Origin: Amphiura filiformis
Taxonomy: Eukaryota; Echinodermata; Ophiuroidea; Amphilepidida; Amphiuridae
Direction of reading: 5' to 3'
DNA: 64,000 nucleotides
Assembly: GCF_039555335.1 (NCBI RefSeq)
Contig: NC_092646.1
Coordinates: 20,295,029-20,359,028 of the forward strand
The notes below the pieces were generated by a model. The model worked only from the letters and a program-made list of their open reading frames with translations. It did not search any database and was not told the origin of the DNA. Made by a program: the position numbers and the translations under genes. This document shows positions 56,281-64,000 of the stretch, piece by piece. Positions within the stretch are counted from its first letter, which is position 1. Every line of letters starts with the position of its first letter.

Positions 56281-56591
56281 CTTTGTGAACCATGAAAGCT
56301 CATGAACCGGGACCATGAATCTTGGTTGACTAGATCAGCAAGGGTAGTACACTGGTCTATACAAATTTGAGAAATTTGGGCTTCCCAAGCTAGCAGTAGT
56401 GAATGTATTACTTCCTGAGGCCTAACAGCCAAGAGTCTGTCAGCTAGTGCTTGTTTCTCCTCTTTCGGTACAACACTACTGAAAAGTGTACATGGTACCA
56501 TCTCTGCATTGAGGTGCAGACTGCAGAGATGCCTTTGGAAAGCTCTGATTTCACTTCTTGAAACCACAGGATCTACGGCCTCCTGAGCTTC
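56281..56591 (-). CDS. Possible minus-strand exon, unidentified protein
   Basis: Behind a possible acceptor (CCAAATGACAG|GAAGCTCAGGAG on the minus strand), about 103 codons are open: EAQEAVDPVVSRSEIRAFQR, HLCSLHLNAEMVPCTLFSSV, EEKQALADRLLAVRPQEVIH, SLLLAWEAQISQICIDQC and LVNQDSWSRFMSFH. The composition and predicted helices look like genuine protein. I do not recognise the family. A donor may lie at 56281 (AAAG|gttaca); otherwise the frame runs into the adjoining MITE and stops at 56226. No partner exons were found in the window. Confidence 0.4.
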
Positions 56592-56796
56592 CTGTCATTT
56601 GGTCAGTATATTAAATAGCAAGCTGTCAATTAACAAGGCCCATAGCACCAAATGACATAATTAATTAGTAATTATCAATTTGGTGCAAAATCCCAAAATT
56701 TGCTTTTACATAGTGTTGTATTCACTATCCATCTGTATGTGATATCCATTGAAGGGGTTTTCAGTGATTCTGCAAGAACATCTACAAGTGCAAAAA

Positions 56797-57277
56797 TATA
56801 AAGTCTGCACAAAAAGTAACTCAGCTGTTATAAAAATGCCTATAGCTTCAGAACTAATAATTGTTTTCACAATATTTCAACATAGAAAGAAGGGTAATTT
56901 ATTTACGCGTACCTCATTCGTCAAATGTTGTTCAATATTAACAACACAGTAGTGCTTTTAAAGAAAAATGCCTCAATTTAAAAGTTGCGGTTTACACCGA
57001 TCAGTGAATATTACGCAGCATTGTGGCACGTAAAACCCACCATTATCTTAGCGCTGACTTCAAATCAATACAAATAGCTGCAACTTTTAGATTCGGGCAT
57101 TTTATTTTCAAAACACTGCTGTGTTGTTAATATTGAACAAAATCGGACGAATGGGTTATCAAAATCTGTGTAAATAAATTATCCTTCATTCTATGTTGCA
57201 ATATTGTGGAAACAATTATTAGTTCTGAAGCTATAAGCGTATTTATAACAGCTGAGTTACCTTTTGTGCAGACTTTA
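56797..57277. mobile_element. ~480-bp palindromic element (AAAGTCTGCACAAAA ends)
   Basis: The arms match for about 190 bases in inverted orientation: AAAGTCTGCACAAAAAGTAA, CTCAGCTGTTATAA, AGCTTCAGAACTAATAATTG, TTCAATATTAACAACACAG and AAAAGTTGC at the centre. No coding. A target duplication was not resolved. Confidence 0.88.
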
Positions 57278-58335
57278 GATTTGTATGAATAAGATGGATT
57301 TAATTACTGAGAAGGTTGGATGTGTGAGACTCGTCAAGTAGATTCATGTCTTCGTCAATGCCCATGGTGAACTGCGCAATAACGGTTTGCACATCAATGA
57401 ATTGATGACATATTCTTGGTTTAATCATGGAAGAAAGAGATAAGAAGGAACCACAACGAACGCATTCACTTTGTCCACTCCCTTTACCGACATTTAATTG
57501 ACATTGTTATTCATGAGGATTTACTTTGATCAATACCCGCGTTAAATAGGTGATTGGTATTGTACTCCATGTATTTGCATGTCTTCTGGAGCGTGTCTGA
57601 AGGATGATTTGAACTAATGACCTTCCGTGCAAGCACTCTATAGGATTTTTTCTGGTGACGTGATCATCGGTCATTGATGGCCTACATCTTTTTCTTCCAT
57701 TTCGCCCAATTTTCCCGAACTTTGATGACTTTTTTCTCAGAGTTTGCAGTCTTTGGCCCTGAAACGAGTTCGCTAGTTACGATTATACACATATAAACTA
57801 CTAAATTAAACAGGTTTCATGTACCGGACTCAACCGGAACATTGTACATTATTTAAGAACATTTTGCATCTATTTTTCATCGAAAAAGTCACCAAAATCT
57901 TACCTTATTTGCTAAAGATGAAACTCGGTAAAAAAACGGCCGATTTTGATGACCTTTTCGATTTTTTTAAAGGACATTTTCTACACAACACGATCAAGAA
58001 AACAGTTTGACTGTAGATCCCAAAACAAAGCTACTATACATGTTCAGAGCATCAGTGAAATTCCATAATCTTACTTCTGGGTAGCGTTTGTTTGTTCTTG
58101 GATGGGTTTGTTATAGTTTTTTTCCAGTAATGATTTCGCCAAGCATCGATCGCGGTAAATGGATCATACATGAAAGTAAGTACCATTGATAGCTTTTCTT
58201 TTCATGCGTCAATAGATAAGCGGATTAAAACTTGGCCGATCGAAGTCGTTGTGGTTCCTTCTCATCTCTTTCTTCCATGGTTTAATACAACCGTAGAGTT
58301 TACAGGAATGACCCAAATGATCTATATTACCTACG
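57278..58335. repeat. Inverted pair CATGGAAGAAAGAGATAAGA and intervening sequence
   Basis: GGTTTAATCATGGAAGAAAG and AAGGAACCACAACGA at 57,418-57,460 are inverted at 58,237-58,280. They may be the ends of a decayed ~0.85-kb element. The rest shows no recognisable gene; open frames around 57,819-58,010 and 58,170-58,355 are unsupported. Confidence 0.5.
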
Positions 58336-58792
58336 TCAGTTTGGGGGTGCTGTGAATTCACAAGACTCCTTTGAATTCACAGACCTGGGCGGTGAAATAA
58401 CATCTCCGGATCTGTGATTTCACATACTTTTCACTTGTTTCAATTTTGGCAGCAAATGAAACACTTTGGCAGTCTGTTTGGTACATTAGATAGTTAATAA
58501 ACTTTTTTACTTCAAATTGATCTGTGCAAATTAAACTCTATTTGTGCATTTCTTTAAGCAGAGCAAAATGATGGAATGAAGCAAAATATCAGAAAAACTT
58601 GTAGCATGACTTTGTGCACTGTTTTTGTTGTTGAAGCACAGGAAATGTTTACACCACAACAATATAAACAATTGCATATAAGCACCTTGAAAAAAAACTA
58701 GCTAAAATGCAGTGAAGAAGTTAGAGTATTTGAATTCACAGACAGTCTGTGAATTCAGAGGAGTCTGTGAATTCACAGCGCCACCGAACTGA
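58336..58792. mobile_element. Inverted-repeat element with GTGAATTCACAG motifs
   Basis: TCAGTTTGGGGGTGCTGTGA and ATTCACAAGACTCC at the left are matched by the inverse of the right end (TCAGTTCGGTGGCGCTGTGA). TGTGAATTCACAG is itself palindromic and recurs. Confidence 0.82.
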
Positions 58793-58831
58793 AGTATCTA
58801 TCAGAAGCAAAGAGATTATTCTGTTGACATA

Positions 58832-59346
58832 CAGTAAGCCAAAAAATTAAGGTACCAGTTATGTTCACCCCCTGTATATCGAAAACAAAGGCAAATATGT
58901 CATAATTAGAACCATCAGCCAATGGCTGCGTCTTTTAGCTCGTATTTAAGACCTCATTTGTTGAAATTGTTCAAGAAATAAAATCATGACAATCCAAAAA
59001 CCCAAGGAAGATGCCAAGTTAAAAGTTGCAGTTTACTCCGTTGCATGCACCATTGATTTTTACACAAAGCTTTCGTCGCGAACAGAGAACTAGCACCGTG
59101 CTTCCATTGATTATCACGTTATAACTAGCATCATGCTTTCACTGATAAGAACACAAAAGTGCAACTTTTTATTTCGTTCCTTCCTTAGGTTTTAGATCCC
59201 CGTTTCTTTAATTCCCAACCAATTTCAACAAATAAGGTCTTAAATCAGAGCTAAAGAGTACAGGTATTGGCTGCTTGTTTTCATTTTGACATACCTAGAA
59301 TATACAGGAGTGAACACAGCTGGTACCTTAATTCTTTGGCTTACTG
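58832..59346. mobile_element. 515-bp mariner-like palindromic MITE, TA-flanked
   Basis: The ends CAGTAAGCCAAAAAATTAAG and, inverted, CAGTAAGCCAAAGAATTAAG are flanked by TA (58830-58831 and 59347-59348). The arms extend about 230 bases with divergence. Removing it rejoins GTTGACA-TA-TTTCTTTTTG, exactly the inverse of the other Penelope arm at 59665-59682, so the insertion point is proved internally. Confidence 0.92.
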
Positions 59347-59591
59347 TATTTCTTTTTGTACAAATCCAATAAAAATGAAGATGTTAAACTCACATTTTAG
59401 TGACGTTTCACCACTACACTAGTGGTTTCCTCAGACTGGCAACTCATCACATCTGACTGCTTCCTTTTATAGGCAACAGGAACCGCTATAGAGGGCGTGA
59501 TGAGTTGGTCAAAGATGTTGTTGAGTGAGTTGGCCCCCTCGTCCTTGTTTAGAGTGTCTTAGGAAGCAGTCAGATGTGATGAGTTGCCAGT

Positions 59592-59624
59592 CTGAGGAAA
59601 CCACTAGTGTAGTGGTGAAACGTC
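59592..59624 (+). ncRNA. Hammerhead-ribozyme-like motif in a Penelope arm
   Basis: CTGAGGA (matching the CUGANGA core), a perfect seven-pair stem (ACCACTA, loop GTG, TAGTGGT), then GAAAC and GTC follow in the order of a hammerhead core. One extra A precedes the stem. A partner strand for helix III (GTGATG against CGTCAC, with one G-U pair) lies upstream, but a normal helix I is not evident. The inverted copy is at 59402-59434 on the minus strand. Penelope-like elements are known to carry such ribozymes; this copy may be degenerate. Confidence 0.45.
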
Positions 59625-59747
59625 ACTAAATGTGAGTTTAACATCTTCATTTTTATTGGATTTGTACAAAAAGAAATATGTCAACAGTGAAATCTAACAA
59701 TCCAAATGAACTTGTTCAAAAAAACAAAAAAAAGCAAAGAGATTATA

Positions 59748-60078
59748 TTCAAAGAGTACCAACTCAAAACTGCATTGTGGGTAAAGCTATGGTAAATCCA
59801 CCATATTGGTTTGTTACTCAAGTCATTTTGCTCTGCTTAAGAAAAAAATTAACAGGGCAAATTATGTTGGGCAAATTATGTATACTTTTTGGGCACAACG
59901 AATGTAGCATACATTTTTGGCACGACGGATGTAGAACGCAGACAACCATGCACTTGGAATCTGTTTGCTGGGGGTATAACAAAATAATACGGAGGTACCT
60001 TATTTAGCCACCATGAGTGACAATTAAATATGTCAGACCCTGTACTCTTTTATTATAATCTCTGATCACAGGTTAAAG
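59748..60078. other. No gene recognised; dispersed repeat piece
   Basis: TTTTTGGCACGACGGATG...CAACCATGCACTTGGAATCT (59,912-59,990) is related to 39,829-39,907. The 109-codon plus frame here is not supported as a gene. Confidence 0.4.
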
Positions 60079-60413
60079 GAGTATTTCGTGATCCTAGCAT
60101 CCTCTTTTTATGACATTTTTCAGTACATATCCACGAAAAAAGCATATTCCCAAAATTTCAGTTGATTTCGATATTGCGTTTGCGAGTTATGCATGATTAT
60201 GTGTATTACACTGCTCCATAGACAATACGTTGTAATTTCATTCTGGTGCACCAGAACGAAATTCAAATTTCATGATATCTTTGCCAAAGGAATTAATCTG
60301 CAAGAAATATTTTGTACATAAACATTATGTAACCAGAGGTTTCCAGTGATATAAAAATCTCAAATTTTTTTGAGAAAAGTGGGGGGATGAGGCTGTGGAT
60401 CACGAAATGCCCA
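60079..60413. mobile_element. Intact copy of the TTTCGTGATCC-family MITE
   Basis: GAGTATTTCGTGATCCTAGC at the left and the inverse of the right end (GGGCATTTCGTGATCCACAG) form the TIRs. The interior provides the reference for the two halves at 13575-13650 and 28105-28260. Confidence 0.82.
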
Positions 60414-60624
60414 TGGTACTAATGGAGCTTTTTCCAAGAGTTGTTTGTATTTCTACCTCAAAGGTTTATTTTTATTACTAGTATACCAAAAGTGCCAAAA
60501 TAAAATAAGGACAATTTGTTCTATATGTCAAATGTGTTTCCATGTTGCCATCTCTTCATGTTAGCTTTTGTTAATTGGTCTGTAGCCATATTTCCAGGGT
60601 GGAGGGGGAGAACAAAACTATCTA

Positions 60625-63620
60625 CCATGTCTACTGAAGATAGCATTTTGCTCTTAGGAAACAATACTATATACTGAAGAAAGCATATTGCCCTCTAAGG
60701 CTGCGATCACATAGAAGTATACGGTATTCGCTATACGCTATTCGATCAGGCGAGTATAGGTCAGTTTGCCAATTTTAAAACTGAACCTTCGTCTAACGAA
60801 ATGCTTGTAAGTTTACTTCTTGAGGTCACATTGCATTCAATGAGGTGTCATAATATGCAGAATTAGATAATGCATCTATTAAAAAAATAAATTTACCCAC
60901 ATATGGTTTAGTTTTAAAAGTACGACGGTATACGCTGCACTAAAATCGAACGCGTACGATTCCCACTATACCATACCAGGTATACGCCCTTTTGAATAGT
61001 GCCTCTTATGTGACCCGGTACTATGAAATTACCTTGCTCGATTTAAGCTATACGCGTGCACCGGCAAAAGAAACGTGCACCGTATACCCGAATAGTATAC
61101 TTGTGATCGCAGCCTAAAAGCCTTTAATGAAACAATGCTATCTATTGAAGATTGAATAGTGCCCTCTTATGAAACAATGCTATCTACTGAAGATAGCATA
61201 TTGCCCTCTAATGAAACAATGCTGTCTACTGAAGATAGCATATTGCCCTCTATTGAAACAATTCTGTCTACTGAAGATATTATATTGCCCTCTAATGAAA
61301 CAATTCTGTCTACTGAAGATAGCATATTGCCCTCTAATGAAACAGTGCTGTCTACTGAAGATAGCATATTGCCCTCTAATGAAACAAGGCTATCTACTGA
61401 AGATGGCATACTGCCCTCTATTGAATCAATACTGTCTACTGAAGATAGCATATTGCCCTCCAATGAAACAATGCTGTCTACTGACGATAGCATATTGGCC
61501 TAGCCTCTAATGAAACAATGCTGTCTACTGAAGATAGCATATTGCACTCTAATGAAACCATGCTGTCTACTGAAGATGGCATATTACCCTCTAATGAAAC
61601 AATGCTGTCTACTGAAGATAGCATATTGCCCTCTTATGAAACAATGCTATCTACTGAAGATGGCATATTGCCCTCTTATGAAACAATGCTGTCTACTGAA
61701 TATAGCATATTGCCCTCCAATGAAACAATACTATCTACTGAAGACAGCATATTGCCCTCTAATGAAACAATGCTGTCTACTGAAGATGGCATATTGCCCT
61801 CTAATGAAACAATGCTGTCTACTGAAGATAGCATATTGCCCTCTAATGAAACAATGCTGTCTACTGAAGATAGCATATTGCTCTCTAATGAAACAATGCT
61901 GTCTACTGAAGATGGCATATTGCCCTCCAATGAAACAATACTATCTAGTGAAGATAGCATATTGCCCTCTAATGAAACAATACTATCTACTGAAGATGGC
62001 ATATTGCCCTCTAATGAAACAATGATGTCTACTGAAGATAACATATTGCCCTCGAATGAAACAATGCTATCTACTGAAGATAGCATATTGCCCTCTAATG
62101 AAACAGTGCTATCTACTGAAGATAGCATATTGCCCTCTAATGAAACAATACTATCTACTGAAGATGTCATATTGCCTTCTAATGAAACAATGCTGTCTAC
62201 TGACGATAGCATATATATTGCCCTCTAATGAAACAATTCTGTCTACTGAAGATAGCATATTGCACTCCAATGCTACAATGCTTTCTACTGAAGATGGCAT
62301 ATTGCCCTCTAATTAAACAGTGCTGTCTACTGAAGATACCATATTGGCCTAGCCTCTAATGAAACAATGCTATATACTGAAGATAGCATATTGCCCTCTT
62401 ATTAAACAATGCTGTCTACTGAAGATAGCATATTACCCTCTTATGAACAATGTCATGTCTGCTGAAGATATCACATTACTCTTGTGAAACAATGCATTGC
62501 CCCCGAAAGAAACAATGCTGTCTACTTTAGATAGCATATTACCCTCTAATGAAACAATACTATCTACTGAAGATAGCGCATTGCCGTCTAATGAAACAAT
62601 GCTGTCTACTGAAGATAACATATTGCCCTCGAATGAAATAATGCTGTCTACTGAAGATAACATATTGCCCTCGAATGAAATAATGTTGTCTACTGAAGAT
62701 AGCATATTGCCCTCTACTGAAGATAGCATATTGCCCTCTAATGAATCAATGCATCTACTGAAAATCGCATATTGCCCTCTAATGAAACAATGCTGTCTAC
62801 TGAAGATAATATATTGCCCTCTGAAGATAGCATATTGCCCTCTAATGAAACAATACTATCTACTGAAGATGGCATATTGCCTTCTAATGAAACAATGACG
62901 ATAGCATATATATTGCCCTCTAATGAAACAATTCTGTCTACTGAAGATAGCATATTGCACTCCAATGCTACAATGCTTTCTACTGAAGATGGCATATTGC
63001 CCTCTAATTAAACAGTGCTGTCTACTGAAGATAGCATATTGGCCTAGCATCTAATGAAACAATGCTATATACTGAACATAGCATATTGCCCTCTTACAAA
63101 ACAATGCTGTCTACTGAAGATAGCATATTACCCTCTTATGAACAATGTCATGTCTGCTGAAGATATCACATTACTCTTGTGAAACAATGCATTGCCCCCG
63201 AATGAAACAATGCTGTCTACTGACGATAGCATATTGGCCTAGCCTCTAATGAAACAATGCTGTCCACTGAAGATAGCATATTGCACTCTAATGAAACCAT
63301 GCTGTCTACTGAAGATGGCATATTACCCTCTAATGAAACAATGCTGTCTACTGAAGATAGCATATTGGCCTCTTATGAAACAATGCTGTCTACTGAAGAT
63401 AGCATATTGCACTCTAATGAAACCATGCTGTCTACTGAAGATGGCATATTACCCTCTAATGAAACAATGCTGTCTACTGAAGATAGCATATTGCCCTCTT
63501 ATGAAACAATACTGTCTACTGAAGATAGCATATTACCCTCTAATGAAACAATGCTATCTACTGAAGATAGCGCATTGCCGTCTAATGAAACAATGCTGTC
63601 TACTGAAGATAGCATATTCC
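60625..63620. repeat. 42-bp minisatellite (about 60 units)
   Basis: The unit GAAACAATGCTGTCTACTGA plus AGATAGCATATTGCCCTCTAAT repeats with scattered substitutions; the array is interrupted by a MITE at 60698-61115. Higher-order duplications are visible: about 62,207-62,520 recurs at 62,893-63,215, and 61,485-61,660 recurs at 63,222-63,400. Because 42 is a multiple of three, long open frames exist in two plus frames and one minus frame (MLSTEDSILPSNET repeats). Equal openness in several frames argues against coding. Confidence 0.95.
60698..61115. mobile_element. MITE with AGGCTGCGATCACA TIRs, inside the minisatellite
   Basis: AGGCTGCGATCACATAGAAG at the left is matched by the inverse of the right end (AGGCTGCGATCACAAGTATA), followed by GTATAC-rich subterminal sequence in both. 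Array units resume immediately to its right. Confidence 0.87.
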
Positions 63621-64000
63621 CAGCAAACACAAAAATGTTTTAAAAACGTTTTAAATAAGTTATATTTTGGCTTTTGGTTTAGGTAAAAACGTTTTAATAA
63701 CATTAAAATGTCGGGTTATACAAAGGTCATGATAACGTTTTAAAACGTTTTTTATGAAAACACACTACAACAATATTTTGAAATGTTTTCAAAAAATGTT
63801 ATTGTAAACTATTTTGCAAACATTGTTGCCAAATATTGTGTCAATACTTAAATAACATTATGTTAAAATATTGGAAACCAGCAAACACAGAAATGTTCTT
63901 AAAATGTTTTTTCCAAAACCTTTTAATAACATTTAAATGTCGGGTTATATAAAGGTCATGAAAACGTTTTAAAACGTTATTGAAAATATTTTGGGCAAAC
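63621..64000 (+). repeat. CAGCAAACACAAAAATGTTTT repeat, running off the window
   Basis: CAGCAAACACA(A/G)AAATGTT starts two units 258 bases apart (63621 and 63879). Both contain AATGTCGGGTTATA, AAAGGTCATGA and AACGTTTTAAAACGTT. At least one and a half units are visible. It begins abruptly at the end of the 42-bp array. Confidence 0.8.

Larger units (their letters stand above)
58820..59731. mobile_element. Penelope-like remnant with inverted arms, 15-bp target duplication, interrupted by a MITE
   Basis: AAGCAAAGAGATTAT flanks it (58805-58819 and 59732-59746). Arms of about 120 bases (59348-59467 and 59560-59678) are inverted and almost identical; the arm sequence continues on the far side of the MITE at 58832-59346 (CTGTTGACA). 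Arms, 15-bp duplication and hammerhead-like motif parallel the Penelope copy at 35198-36035, but no protein-coding part survives. Confidence 0.78.

Noticed and set aside
57590-57650. Minus-strand tRNA T-arm-like sequence (AGTTCAAATC)
   Set aside because: Only a B-box-like decamer is present. There is no A-box or foldable cloverleaf.
59678-60007. 109-codon plus ORF
   Set aside because: It begins in the Penelope arm and crosses the target duplication into a dispersed repeat, so no coherent protein is expected.
61159-63686. Long MLSTEDSILPSNET and CLLKIAYCPLMKQ frames
   Set aside because: They are open simultaneously in two plus frames and one minus frame of a 42-bp satellite, with no start context, splice sites or non-repeat domain.

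Overview
The window is AT-rich animal nuclear DNA. It has long introns, canonical GT-AG splice sites, no bacterial gene organisation, very many small inverted-repeat transposons, long minisatellites, and Penelope-like, LINE and mariner relics. The frequent TAGGCCTA and ACATGTAC motifs, and a foldback transposon built like the sea-urchin TU elements, point to an invertebrate deuterostome. An echinoderm is most likely and a hemichordate is possible. This placement is an inference; no marker gene fixes the species.

Layout. 1-13.6 kb: no convincing gene. It holds a degenerate AAAGTACATTTAAAG array, a perfect 8 x 60 bp tandem repeat, inverted-repeat elements (one with a clean 8-bp target duplication, one flanked by TTAA), a 600-bp tandem duplication and a 2.1-kb TA-flanked element. 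13.6-28.3 kb: a nested stack. A short element shared with 60.1-60.4 kb is split by a tandem pair of 1.77-kb blocks (A and A'). A' is in turn split by a 10.77-kb foldback element (16869-27640). That element has a TGATTTTC target duplication and arms of 15/16-bp tandem repeats. It carries a Penelope reverse-transcriptase relic, a 4-kb partly inverted minisatellite and a 5'-truncated LINE. The empty insertion site survives in block A. 28.4-30.6 kb: a repeat array and a mariner transposase relic.

30.6-52.3 kb: one plus-strand gene that I reconstruct as 13 exons with compatible splice phases throughout (about 1,170 codons). It joins a Crypton-type (DUF3504) tyrosine-recombinase domain, a partial second copy, and probably a vestigial third copy, to C2H2 zinc fingers, a charged helical segment and a C-terminal HNH / His-Me-finger nuclease domain. 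The first exon needs one frameshift correction, and two expected recombinase catalytic residues look substituted. A DNA-binding protein derived from a domesticated transposon with a nuclease tail is therefore more likely than an active transposase. Its introns hold many non-autonomous elements, a Penelope copy with GIY-YIG endonuclease coding sequence and a 15-bp target duplication, a mariner-like element, and minus-strand exon-like coding pieces of unknown identity.

52.3-64 kb: more inverted-repeat elements, one possible unidentified minus-strand exon near 56.4 kb, a Penelope remnant (58820-59731) interrupted by a mariner-like MITE and bearing hammerhead-ribozyme-like motifs, a 42-bp minisatellite (60.6-63.6 kb) interrupted by a MITE, and the start of another repeat that runs off the window. 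No intact autonomous transposon, rRNA, functional tRNA or CRISPR array was seen.
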